From assembly GCF_003555545.1 (NCBI RefSeq), contig NZ_CP032157.1, positions 2,484,546 through 2,548,545 on the forward strand: a stretch of DNA of 64,000 nt. Direction: 5' to 3'. Source of the stretch: Paraflavitalea soli. GTDB taxonomy: Bacteria > Bacteroidota > Bacteroidia > Chitinophagales > Chitinophagaceae. This document shows, in pieces, positions 53,840-62,158 of the stretch. The notes beneath the pieces were generated by a model. That model was not told where the DNA came from. It was given only the letters and a program-made list of their open reading frames with translations, and made no database searches. Position numbers and translations under genes: made by a program. Each line of letters opens with the position of its first letter. Positions within the stretch are counted from its first letter, which is position 1.

Positions 53840-55240
53840 TCAGTTAAGTTGATCTAAAAAAATGGAGAGGTTTCCTTTGGCGACGGCAACAGACAGTAAT
53901 GATCGCCACAATTGCAATTGTGCAGTGGCGTCGTTGAGCGCTGCCCGGGTTAATTCATACTGCGATTGGTAGATCCTGGTGTAATCAATTAAACCCGCTT
54001 CATAACTTAACTGTAACCCTTCATACACCGCCCTTGCAATTTTCAATTGTACGGGTGTCCTGGCAGCAATCTGCAGGTCCTGCCTGTATTGCAGCGTGGC
54101 GTTTTCTATTTGTTTGGCAATATCCAGCCGGGCCTGTGCCAGCCTGGCTTCTTCGGCCTTCAGTAAAAAGCCATATTGTTTTTTCCGGATATTGACCTTG
54201 CTGAATTGAAGCACGGGGAAGCTTAGTTGCAGACCAATACCCGCATTGGTCCTTGAAAGTCCCCAGCCATCGGCTTTATGAACGGCGCCCTGAGCATCCA
54301 CGCCGGAACCACGGGCATACAGGTTGCCCCAGATATCCAGTTGAGGTACCCAGGAACGTTGTATTTCCCGTAACCCTGCTGCCGTTGTATTTTTTTGTGC
54401 TTCTATAGATTGATACACGGGATGATTACGGAGGGAAAAAGAATCCGCTGCAATCAATACCGGTTTAAACGCAGAATCCGTCAGCACTATATTGCTTGCC
54501 CCCTCATTGATCCCGGTTAAACGCGATAGTTCCGTTAACTTTTGCAGGTAGGCTTTTTCCGTTTGGAGGTATTCAATTTCAGCCTGGATGATGGCCGATT
54601 GGAATTGTGCGGTATCAATACCGGGCTTTAACCCGGTTTTTGCCAGTACCAGGGATTGTTCGAGGTTTACCTGGTACCGCTCCATCATTGCGGCAGACAG
54701 GCGGCTGACAGTTTTGAGGTAAAGACTTTCGAGGTACAGGTTAATGGCGGCATATTGAAACTGGAACAGTTGCTCATTATAACTGGCGCTGGCCTGTTTG
54801 TATTGCGCAGCAGCTTTTTCAATAGCAGCATTGCGCTGCCCGAAGGTGAAGGGATTCCATTTGATCAAAGCGCCCAGGGCAGTGCCGGGAATAAAGTTCA
54901 TGTCATTGCCCACAGAAGGAGGTCCGCTGATCGGTAACAGGAATCCGGGATAGCTCATGCCTGTAATATTGTTGAAAGTAGCCAGGTTCACCTGGTACCC
55001 TGCTGTAAGATCAGGCACCAGGCTGTTTTTGGCAAGGGACCCATTTTCTTTGGCTGCCTCTACTTGCTGACGCCAGGCTTCCAGTTGCGGCAGGTTGTGC
55101 TGCACTTTTTCCATCGTTTCCTGCAAAGACAATTTTATTGGTTGGGCGGTAACGATCCCGGGGCCAGCCATCAGTACCAGGAAAGTGAAGAAGATATTTG
55201 CCAGGGAGGTTCTAACTCCTGATAGAAGAACTGTTAACAT
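53840..55240 (-). CDS. TolC-like outer-membrane efflux protein
   Basis: 466 aa with a signal peptide (to about residue 33, ending IVTAQ). Two OEP repeats: first SLQETMEKVQHNLPQLEAWR, AYQVN-type strands and FQYAAINLYLESLYLKTVSR, second LVLAKTGLKPGIDTAQFQSA, AEARLAQARLDIAKQIENA and YEGLQLSYEAGLIDYTRIYQ. Length fits a TolC protomer. It is the first gene of the efflux operon (channel, pump, adaptor). No regulator gene lies upstream of it. Confidence 0.92.
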   Translation of the reverse strand: MLTVLLSGVRTSLANIFFTFLVLMAGPGIVTAQPIKLSLQETMEKVQHNLPQLEAWRQQVEAAKENGSLAKNSLVPDLTAGYQVNLATFNNITGMSYPGFLLPISGPPSVGNDMNFIPGTALGALIKWNPFTFGQRNAAIEKAAAQYKQASASYNEQLFQFQYAAINLYLESLYLKTVSRLSAAMMERYQVNLEQSLVLAKTGLKPGIDTAQFQSAIIQAEIEYLQTEKAYLQKLTELSRLTGINEGASNIVLTDSAFKPVLIAADSFSLRNHPVYQSIEAQKNTTAAGLREIQRSWVPQLDIWGNLYARGSGVDAQGAVHKADGWGLSRTNAGIGLQLSFPVLQFSKVNIRKKQYGFLLKAEEARLAQARLDIAKQIENATLQYRQDLQIAARTPVQLKIARAVYEGLQLSYEAGLIDYTRIYQSQYELTRAALNDATAQLQLWRSLLSVAVAKGNLSIFLDQLN

Positions 55241-55355
55241 GGGGTGGCAAATATTGGAAATATACTGCCTTATTCATGGTATATTTGAAAATAGTACGGT
55301 ACCCGCCCATGAATAAACTCAGGGGTGTAAACCTATTCCGCTTTATTGAACCGTT

Positions 55356-55568
55356 TTATTTCTTCCAGGCTGGTTCATTTTTATTCTCATAATCACTAAA
55401 GGCTTTTTCAAGGCCAACCAGTACTTCAGCTGAAGTTTCAAAAAGGGCTTTTGCCGCCGGATCATCCACTTTCAAAACATCTTGCCGTAAATGATTAATT
55501 AGTACCTTAAACTCCTTTTTAATATTGGCAGTATGCTCCATTGGATTGCTTGTGCTCTTGTTATCCAT
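55356..55568 (-). CDS. Small conserved cytoplasmic protein of unknown function
   Basis: 70 aa, highly charged and helical (EFKVLINHLRQDVLKVDDPA, AKALFETSAEVLVGLEKAF), no signal peptide or membrane segment. The composition looks like a true small protein, not a frame shadow. It lies alone between the VOC gene and the efflux operon on the same strand, with no informative neighbour. Function unknown. Confidence 0.6.
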   Translation of the reverse strand: MDNKSTSNPMEHTANIKKEFKVLINHLRQDVLKVDDPAAKALFETSAEVLVGLEKAFSDYENKNEPAWKK

Positions 55569-55644
55569 AATACCTGATTTTATAGTTAAATAATAATGTA
55601 GGAAACATGGTGTAGCTCAAAACACCCAATTCTTATCGATTGCA

Positions 55645-56049
55645 CTATTGGGAGCCCGGTTGAAATAATTCAATCAGGTTGCCAGAGGGATCTTCGAGCA
55701 ATACCTGTTTGCCACCAACACCAGTTAAAAGGTTGTTACGGAATTTGGCGCCTGCCTTTTTTAGTTTCTCAATCGTACTTTCAATATCTTCTACCTGTAT
55801 CTGAGAGCGATTCCAGCCACCGGGCGCAGGCATGGTCCCATCGGGCATAGGCTGTCCGGCGCCACCGGCACCGGGTTGATTAATGAATAATTGCAGATCA
55901 CCCAGTTGTAAACTGGCAAAACCGGGCTTTACATGCATCTTTACTTCAAAACCCAGCATGCCAGTATAAAAGGCAACGGAAGCATCTACATCATGAACGA
56001 TATACCGGATAGCCACCACTGCTTTTTCTATGGGAGAATGCTTTTCCAT
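55645..56049 (-). CDS. VOC (glyoxalase/bleomycin-resistance) family protein
   Basis: 134 aa, two beta-alpha-beta-beta-beta modules: AVVAIRYIVHDVDASVAFYT, GFEVKMHVKPGFASLQLGDL, then QIQVEDIESTIEKLKKAGAK, NLLTGVGGKQVLLEDPSGNL and IELFQPGSQ. The Glu of LIELF is a usual metal ligand. Family members include lyases, dioxygenases and drug-binding proteins, and the reaction cannot be assigned. It lies 79 bp downstream of an AraC regulator on the same strand, which may control it. Confidence 0.88.
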   Translation of the reverse strand: MEKHSPIEKAVVAIRYIVHDVDASVAFYTGMLGFEVKMHVKPGFASLQLGDLQLFINQPGAGGAGQPMPDGTMPAPGGWNRSQIQVEDIESTIEKLKKAGAKFRNNLLTGVGGKQVLLEDPSGNLIELFQPGSQ

Positions 56050-56128
56050 GATCTTTGAATTTTTGTGTCGTACAAGCAGAACTTGTACGTAATAACTACT
56101 GCAAAAACTATGCTTGCATGACCTGCTG

Positions 56129-56956
56129 TTATTCAGTGGAATTCCGGAAAGACTGGGGTGTTTTGCCCACGCTCCGTTTAAAATATTTCACAAAATGGGA
56201 TGCGTCCATAAAATCCAGCGTCAAGGCAATCTGGGAAACGGTATTGTTGGTGTACAGTAACAGGCGTTTCGCTTCACTGATGATAAATTCGGCCAGTACT
56301 TCGGTGGCGGATTGATTAACAGCTTTTCTACAGGCGGCATTGAGGTTTTGGGGTGAAGTATTCAACTGTTCGGCATAGTATTGAACAGCATTTTTTACGA
56401 CCGTACCAGATTGGAGCAATTCAAGAAAGGACTGGTATAGTTCTGATCGTAATGCGGAAGGCCGGATGACAGGCTTAGCAACTTCAAGCACCTTTGCCAG
56501 CAATGCCTTCAATAATCCTTCAATGATTGGAAAGCTGTGATCACTATTGGCGACATACTCTTTTACCAGTAATTGAAACAGCTGATGGATGGTGCTGTTA
56601 TCGTTGATACTAAGACATGGCTGATTGCTGAGTTTGGCCAACAATAGTTTCAACTCCTTGTCGAGGCTTTTCTCAATAAAGGTTCTTTTGATAATGGCTA
56701 CAAAGCCAGCCGCTTCTTCTTCCAGGTCAAAATGATGGGTTTGTTCTTTCCGGACAAAGAAAATGACCGGGGGCGTTATTACATATTTACGGGAATCGAT
56801 GGTATGTGTCCCACTTCCTGCTGAAAGGTAAATGATCTCAAAATAGTTGTTGTGCTTATGGGCGGTGGTTTTCCGGATCTCTTTTTTAAAGGGAGCTATT
56901 TTAATAGCTTCTTTGGGCTGTGTTTTGTCCTTAATATCAATGCTGGAAGGGTTCAT
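56129..56956 (-). CDS. AraC-family transcriptional regulator with cupin-like N-terminal domain
   Basis: 275 aa. Residues about 30-130 are a ligand-binding cupin-type half (AHKHNNYFEIIYLSAGSGTH, VIFFVRKEQTHHFDLEEE). The C-terminal about 100 residues carry the two AraC helix-turn-helices (QYYAEQLNTSPQNLNAACRK, VSQIALTLDFMDASHFVKYF, KRSVGKTPQSFRNSTE). It precedes the VOC gene on the same strand, so it likely regulates that gene or itself. Confidence 0.9.
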   Translation of the reverse strand: MNPSSIDIKDKTQPKEAIKIAPFKKEIRKTTAHKHNNYFEIIYLSAGSGTHTIDSRKYVITPPVIFFVRKEQTHHFDLEEEAAGFVAIIKRTFIEKSLDKELKLLLAKLSNQPCLSINDNSTIHQLFQLLVKEYVANSDHSFPIIEGLLKALLAKVLEVAKPVIRPSALRSELYQSFLELLQSGTVVKNAVQYYAEQLNTSPQNLNAACRKAVNQSATEVLAEFIISEAKRLLLYTNNTVSQIALTLDFMDASHFVKYFKRSVGKTPQSFRNSTE

Positions 56957-57026
56957 CCACCTAAAGTTACTAACCCGGCTCCCAAAGACAAAATCGCAAC
57001 TATTTATGCCTATTAATGAGTCAGAC

Positions 57027-57458
57027 TTACCCTCTTTGGGGGCGAAGCGCCAATCCTCCCAGTGCAGACCCGATCAGCGCCAATACAAGACCCACAATGG
57101 CGCCGGCCTTTCCACTACCAGACCCAAACACAGCTCCGGCAGAGACAGACAGGTGTATAAGGCTGAGCACAATGGCTACTGCACCCAGGGATAGGGCAAT
57201 GATGGCCTGGGTACGCTTATTAGCATTATTACTCACCCTGGCCCTCCACCCTACGACAATACTAATAAGTCCTACTACGGCCCCCGCGAGGGCCCTGGCC
57301 CTTCCTGCTGTAATGCCGGTAACACGCGGTGAAGTTCCCTCAGCACCTGTTTGGGAAAATGCATTTTCCGGCAACAAAGACAGACTACCGATCACCAGGC
57401 ATGTCAACACCAGGTAGAACATATAATTTTTTGTAAACAGCTTATGGCTACAACTCAT
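57027..57458 (-). CDS. Small membrane protein, DUF6223-like
   Basis: 143 aa from the ATG at 57458. The longer frame adds 20 residues before the hydrophobic signal. Four hydrophobic helices: FYLVLTCLVIGSLSLLP, ALAGAVVGLISIVVGW, QAIIALSLGAVAIVLSLIHL and AGAIVGLVLALIGSALGG. The Gly/Ala-rich repeated helix pattern with RARA and GGLALR resembles DUF6223 proteins. Inner-membrane location. No function known. It lies between two AraC genes on the same strand. Confidence 0.6.
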   Translation of the reverse strand: MSCSHKLFTKNYMFYLVLTCLVIGSLSLLPENAFSQTGAEGTSPRVTGITAGRARALAGAVVGLISIVVGWRARVSNNANKRTQAIIALSLGAVAIVLSLIHLSVSAGAVFGSGSGKAGAIVGLVLALIGSALGGLALRPQRG

Positions 57459-57533
57459 AGACTTTTTTTTTACAAACCTACGCCCGATAGCGTGGGCAAA
57501 ATTGTAAAATCGCGACATTATGCGACCTGCTGC

Positions 57534-58358
57534 TCAGGGGAGGAATTCTTCAAAGGTCCGGTAATCGGCACCTTGCTTTTGATGGGTAAAAAAGGCTTTT
57601 GGGTTATACCCGGAAAATGACTGGAAGTCATGAATAAAATGGGCCTGGTCGTAATACCCGCAATCATGGGCCATTTCGGTCAGTGACCTGGGCTGTTTTT
57701 CAAAACTCTTAATGACTGCATTGAACCGCGCAATGCGCTGGAATTGCTTGGGACTATATCCTGCATAGTGAATAAACTTGCGCTCAAATTGTCTGCGCGA
57801 CAAATAACAACTATCCGCCAGCTCCGGAATAGATAAGGTGGCGGATGAAAAAAGGATTTGTCGTATGGAGCCAAAAACAGGGCTGTCTATGTTCTGGCTC
57901 CTGGTGAGCCGTTGGAGAATAAACTGGGAAATGAGCCGCGCCCGCTGCCGGTGGTCGGGTGCAGCAAATATTTGTTGTTCCAGCAGTTCACCTTCCCTGC
58001 CGAAGAGTGTTGGGGTGTCAACCGTTTGATCGCTCAATGCATGGGCAGGCAAGCCAAAGATGCCTGGAATAGCATAGGGGAACAGGTATACCCCAAACAA
58101 ACAGAAATCATGGAAAGTAAATAGCTTTTTGAATTGCTGCAGCTGCCCGGAGAGGCAGGAGAAGGAAGTTTTGTGATGTTGACCATCCGATCCATTCATT
58201 TCAAATTGTCCCTTGCAGTAAAAGATCCATTCGGGCGAAGGCTCCGCCAGCACCCGGTGATGGAAGGGGTTTCCGGCGGAAGCCGACCCTTCCAACACCC
58301 AAAAAAATTGAATGTAGGGAGCAAGTTTAATGGGAGGCGGAATTGTATAATAATTCAT
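57534..58358 (-). CDS. AraC-family transcriptional regulator with DUF6597-like N-terminal domain
   Basis: 274 aa. The N-terminal half (PIKLAPYIQFFWVLEGSASA, HRVLAEPSPEWIFYCKGQFE, FGVYLFPYAIPGIFGLPAHA) is typical of DUF6597. The C-terminal half is a complete AraC HTH (IPELADSCYLSRRQFERKFI, LTEMAHDCGYYDQAHFIHDF, FSGYNPKAFF). Target genes unknown. The small membrane protein gene lies 75 bp downstream on the same strand. Confidence 0.9.
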   Translation of the reverse strand: MNYYTIPPPIKLAPYIQFFWVLEGSASAGNPFHHRVLAEPSPEWIFYCKGQFEMNGSDGQHHKTSFSCLSGQLQQFKKLFTFHDFCLFGVYLFPYAIPGIFGLPAHALSDQTVDTPTLFGREGELLEQQIFAAPDHRQRARLISQFILQRLTRSQNIDSPVFGSIRQILFSSATLSIPELADSCYLSRRQFERKFIHYAGYSPKQFQRIARFNAVIKSFEKQPRSLTEMAHDCGYYDQAHFIHDFQSFSGYNPKAFFTHQKQGADYRTFEEFLP

Positions 58359-58593
58359 ACTGAACCGCTGGTGTTAAATGATAGATTTCGAACCGCAATG
58401 CTCTGATCATTATGAATGTAGTCATTTTTATCTGATCCTGCTTTCTTCGGGCCTCATTCCTTTCCCGGTCGTATCAATATTATCGCAACAAGATAACTAC
58501 CTGAAAACCGGTATAAAAAATACCTGTTTACAGGGTATAGGTATATCCACGTACATGCCCTTGCTTTGTGGTCAATTTATAAAAAGACCTCTC

Positions 58594-59208
58594 ATGAGCG
58601 CTTTGCAACGTACCACCAGGCAAACTTTCCTGTGCAGCCTCCTGTTGATCGCCGGCCTGTCCGGCGCCCTGGCACAGAAAACACCGGAATTTGTGTATCC
58701 GGCCACTCCTTTTAATGAAGCAGAGGCAGCCAAACAAATGGAAGAAGGCACGGCCACCATTGCGGGTATTGCCAAAATAAAAAAGAAAGGCAGGACGTAC
58801 TTCCCCTGGCAAAAAGACCAGATCAACCTCTTTCCGGCCACAGCCTATATTATGGAGTTTGCAGAGCTGAAGAAAAAGTACACCAAAGGAAAAAAGATCG
58901 CCACCATCACCAATGATGCATTCACCTACCGCATAGAAGGGAGAACCACGGATGACAGGGGCAGTTTTGAATTCAGGAACCTGAAACCCGGCAAATATTA
59001 TATCGTTACCTGGATCGACTATGAAAAGCAATACGAAACCAAGGAACGTACGGGCACGGATTACGCGTTCAACCAATATGGCAATATGGTAGCCTCTTAC
59101 CCTACCTATACTTACTATACGCATAAGTATACGGTGGAGATGGAAGTATCCGGCATAGTGGAAGTAAAGGCGGATGGAGAAAAAGTAACGGTAGTGATCA
59201 CCAACTAA
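58594..59208 (+). CDS. Exported protein with carboxypeptidase-regulatory-like domain
   Basis: 204 aa from the ATG at 58594, which gives a signal peptide ending GALAQ. The upstream open frame is not used. The core is a beta-sandwich of the CarboxypepD_reg/Cna-B type: EGTATIAGIAKIKKKGRTYF, YRIEGRTTDDRGSFEFRNLK, PGKYYIVTWIDYEKQYE. Residues about 150-180 are unusually Tyr-rich (YPTYTYYTHKYT). It lies 11 bp before the leucine-rich gene, so the two are probably cotranscribed and both exported. Function unknown. Confidence 0.7.
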   Translation: MSALQRTTRQTFLCSLLLIAGLSGALAQKTPEFVYPATPFNEAEAAKQMEEGTATIAGIAKIKKKGRTYFPWQKDQINLFPATAYIMEFAELKKKYTKGKKIATITNDAFTYRIEGRTTDDRGSFEFRNLKPGKYYIVTWIDYEKQYETKERTGTDYAFNQYGNMVASYPTYTYYTHKYTVEMEVSGIVEVKADGEKVTVVITN

Positions 59209-59219
59209 ACCAGCCAACC

Positions 59220-59975
59220 ATGAAAACATGCATCATACAACTTAGCCTGGCACTAATCTTCACGGGCAGCGTCCTGGCACAGAACGTGAAATTCCTCGAC
59301 CCCAATTTCAAGAAAGCCTGTATCTACGCCGAAGTAGACCTCAACGGCGATGGAGAGATCCAGGTATCGGAAGCGCAGAAAGTGACGAAACTGTATGTAG
59401 ACAAACGCAATATCGACAACCTCACGGGTATCAAAAGTTTCACCAACCTCGAAGAGTTTGGGTTTTATTACAATGATATACGCAATGTAGACCTGTCGGG
59501 CCTCAAAAAGCTCCGGGCGGTATATGGCTTCTCCACCAAACTGGAGAGCATCAACCTCAAAGGATGCACCAATGTGGAAGGCATCTTTCTCAGTTACAAT
59601 GCGCTCCACCAGATCGACCTGACGGGATTGACAAAACTGAAGGAACTGGAATTGAGCAACAATATGCTCTTCAAGGTGGACATCAGCAATATGCCCCTGC
59701 TGGAAACCTGCAAGTTGAACGAAAATGAGATCAACACTTTTAATTTTGCAGGCTCCAACAATATTAAAGAGTTACAACTGCAAAAAAATAACCTCACCGC
59801 ATTGGATGTAAGACCACTTAAAGAGCTCACCCTGCTGTGGCTATGGGATAATCGTTCGCTCACCTCCCTGAAGGTGATGCAACTGAGAAAACTGGTGGAC
59901 CTCAATGCCTGGGATTGCCCGCTTACCAATCTTAACATGAGTGGCTTGGTAAGCCTGCGAAAATTCAACTGGTAG
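59220..59975 (+). CDS. Exported leucine-rich-repeat protein with an EF-hand-like loop
   Basis: 251 aa with a signal peptide (MKTCIIQLSLALIFTGSVLAQ). Residues 40-51 (DLNGDGEIQVSE) fit an EF-hand/dockerin calcium loop. Then about eight leucine-rich repeats of about 21-24 residues follow, of the internalin type (LTGIKSFTNLEEFGFYYNDI, LTGLTKLKELELSNNMLF, MSGLVSLRKFNW at the end). The protein ends on a partial repeat with no sorting tail. Function unknown, probably protein binding in the periplasm or at the surface. It forms a two-gene unit with the preceding gene. Confidence 0.8.
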   Translation: MKTCIIQLSLALIFTGSVLAQNVKFLDPNFKKACIYAEVDLNGDGEIQVSEAQKVTKLYVDKRNIDNLTGIKSFTNLEEFGFYYNDIRNVDLSGLKKLRAVYGFSTKLESINLKGCTNVEGIFLSYNALHQIDLTGLTKLKELELSNNMLFKVDISNMPLLETCKLNENEINTFNFAGSNNIKELQLQKNNLTALDVRPLKELTLLWLWDNRSLTSLKVMQLRKLVDLNAWDCPLTNLNMSGLVSLRKFNW

Positions 59976-60089
59976 CACCGTACTGGCAGGCAGCTCGTGG
60001 ACTGTAAAACCGGGTAAAAGCAAATTTCCTGATGGCTAAGGTTTTCATTTGCTATATTTACCCGCCATTATATAGTACCACGCAATTGA

Positions 60090-60698
60090 ATGACTACGAT
60101 GCTGCCAAAGGAGCAAACATATGGCGAAAGGGAACTGTTTGCCCTGATCTCCCGCAACGATGAACAGGCATTTACAGAGATCTATCTTCGGTATGCCGAC
60201 AAATTATACCTGCATGTCACCAAATTATTGAAGGAGGATAGCTGGGCCGAAGAGATCGTACAGGATACCTTTGTAAAGCTGTGGCAGGTCCGCGATACAC
60301 TGGGCGAAGTAGCCAATCCATCGGCCTACCTGTACAAGATCGTGGCCAACCGTACGCTGGATTTCCTGAAACACCGTGCGGTAGAAGTTAAAACACAATA
60401 CCAGGTGTCGCTGTCTGCAGAATCTGCTGCCAGGAACGACACGCAGGAACAACTGGATTTCCGCATCAGCGAACAATTGCTGAAACAGGCCATGAAAGAC
60501 CTCACTGCACAAAAGCAACTCATCTTCAGGTTGAAACATGAAGACGGGCATAGTTACGAAGAAATTGCCCGGCAACTGAATCTGTCCAAAAATACCGTCC
60601 GCAATCACCTGGCCGAAGCCCTCCAAACGATCCGCACTTACCTGTTAAAAAAAGGTGCTTTCCTCCTCCTGCTCCTGCACTGCTTAAAGAATCTCTAA
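60090..60698 (+). CDS. ECF-family RNA polymerase sigma factor
   Basis: 202 aa. Region 2 (QAFTEIYLRYADKLYLHVTK, DSWAEEIVQDTFVKLWQVRD) and region 4 (DLTAQKQLIFRLKHEDGHSY, EEIARQLNLSKNTVRNHLAE) are complete and separated by an ordinary linker. An alternative start is 60099. The protein ends in an unusual hydrophobic tail (GAFLLLLLHCLKNL), common in Bacteroidota sigma factors of this kind. It is followed by its FecR anti-sigma gene and a SusC with an STN domain, which together form a substrate-sensing cascade. Confidence 0.93.
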   Translation: MTTMLPKEQTYGERELFALISRNDEQAFTEIYLRYADKLYLHVTKLLKEDSWAEEIVQDTFVKLWQVRDTLGEVANPSAYLYKIVANRTLDFLKHRAVEVKTQYQVSLSAESAARNDTQEQLDFRISEQLLKQAMKDLTAQKQLIFRLKHEDGHSYEEIARQLNLSKNTVRNHLAEALQTIRTYLLKKGAFLLLLLHCLKNL

Positions 60699-60777
60699 AA
60701 GTTTTTTAAAAACTGCTGGTACATTTTTTCCGCCCGGTCGTCTTACTCAAAGGAATTGCTCATCATATGAAGAAATC

Positions 60778-62004
60778 ATGAATACGCACCAGGATCACCT
60801 ACACGATTTATGGCGAAAATTTGTTGACAAACAAGCTTCTACACAGGAAGTGGATGAGTTGTTCCGACTCCTGGAACAGGCTGGCAACGACGAGTTGAGC
60901 CAATCTTTTTTAGAACAGTATTTTGCTGAACCCATTACCGGAGAAGGATTGGAGAATGAATATTGGCTGAGTAAATTAGCCGAAATAAAGCAGGCAGCAG
61001 GAAAGACACCAAAGTCAGGAACACCCATTCGCCACATTCCTTTCCGGAACCGCCCATGGATCCGCTATGCAGCAGCGATCATTATAGTAGCCGGATTAGG
61101 ATCTTATCTATATACTACGCTTACAAGACCCCACGCTGCAATCACCAGCACCACTACTTCAAAGGCGGATACTGCTTACAATGATGTACTGCCGGGCGGG
61201 CAGGGAGCGATCCTTACGCTTGCCGACGGCAAAAAAATTGTATTGGATAGTTTGGGCAATGGCATCGTGGCCAGCCAGGCCGGCACGCAGGTAGCGCTGG
61301 AAAATGGCAGCCTTACCTACCATGCGTCCGATACCCGCACGGTGAGCTTTAATACGATGTCCACACCCAAAGGCCGGCAGTTCTTATTGTTATTACCCGA
61401 CGGCACAAAAGTGTGGCTCAACGCTGCCTCCAGCATTACCTACCCTACCGCATTTATCGGGAAGGAGCGAACGGTAAAAATGACCGGCGAAGCTTATTTC
61501 GAAGTGGCGAAGAATCCTCAGCAGCCATTCAAAGTAAACATTCATGATACAGCGGAGATCGAAGTGCTGGGCACCCACTTTAATGTGAATGCCTATGCCA
61601 ATGAAACGGGTATCAAAACAACGCTGCTGGAAGGAAAGGTGAAGGTCGTGAATCGGCAATCAGCAATCGGCCATGCGGCTGCACAACAATCGGCTACTCT
61701 TACGCCGGGTCAGCAGGCCCGGTTAAGTAATAATCAATTATCAGTCATCGATAATCCCGACATTGACCAGGTAATAGCCTGGAAGGAAGGCATCTTCAAC
61801 TTTGAAGGGGCAGGCCTCCGGGAAGTGATGAACCAGCTGGAACGTTGGTACGATATCGATGTGGTATATGAAAAGAATATTCCCACCACCCGGTTCTATG
61901 GAAAAATAAGCAGAAAAGTCACCTTATCCAGTGTACTGCAAGGTTTGGCCGATGCCAAAGTAAATTTTCGTATCGAAGGAAAACAACTAATCGTAACACC
62001 CTAA
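60778..62004 (+). CDS. FecR-family anti-sigma factor
   Basis: 408 aa. Cytoplasmic sigma-binding N-terminus (about 1-85, DLWRKFVDKQASTQEVDELF), one membrane helix (about 93-112, YAAAIIIVAGLGSYLYT), the periplasmic FecR domain (TPKGRQFLLLLPDGTKVWLN, VKMTGEAYFEVAKNPQQPF, ILGTHFNVNAY-type strand) and a C-terminal DUF4974 (FNFEGAGLREVMNQLERWYD, ISRKVTLSSVLQGLADAKVN). It holds the sigma factor until the STN domain of the receptor signals. The gap to the sigma gene is 79 bp and to the receptor gene 154 bp. Confidence 0.95.
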   Translation: MNTHQDHLHDLWRKFVDKQASTQEVDELFRLLEQAGNDELSQSFLEQYFAEPITGEGLENEYWLSKLAEIKQAAGKTPKSGTPIRHIPFRNRPWIRYAAAIIIVAGLGSYLYTTLTRPHAAITSTTTSKADTAYNDVLPGGQGAILTLADGKKIVLDSLGNGIVASQAGTQVALENGSLTYHASDTRTVSFNTMSTPKGRQFLLLLPDGTKVWLNAASSITYPTAFIGKERTVKMTGEAYFEVAKNPQQPFKVNIHDTAEIEVLGTHFNVNAYANETGIKTTLLEGKVKVVNRQSAIGHAAAQQSATLTPGQQARLSNNQLSVIDNPDIDQVIAWKEGIFNFEGAGLREVMNQLERWYDIDVVYEKNIPTTRFYGKISRKVTLSSVLQGLADAKVNFRIEGKQLIVTP

Positions 62005-62054
62005 AAAACGTTTCATGAGTCCCTGACCCTACCGAGGTTGGCTTATAATAAAAA

Positions 62055-62080
62055 CCGGATCCCGTTCGAGCGGGACCCGG
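62055..62080 (+). other. Stable hairpin between fecR and the receptor gene
   Basis: CCGGATCCCG and CGGGACCCGG pair with one mismatch around TTCGAG. No T-run follows, so it is not a classical terminator. It could be a processing or stability element that sets the ratio of regulator to receptor transcript. Confidence 0.5.
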
Positions 62081-62158
62081 CGAATATTTCAGGTTGACCC
62101 CAAAGAACAATCATTCCAGACGACCGCCTTTTCATCAACCCAAAACTTTTGCGAAAGT

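Noticed and set aside
55280-55287. Plus-strand TATATTTG that fits the -7 consensus
   Set aside because: No plus-strand gene follows; the region is read on the minus strand.
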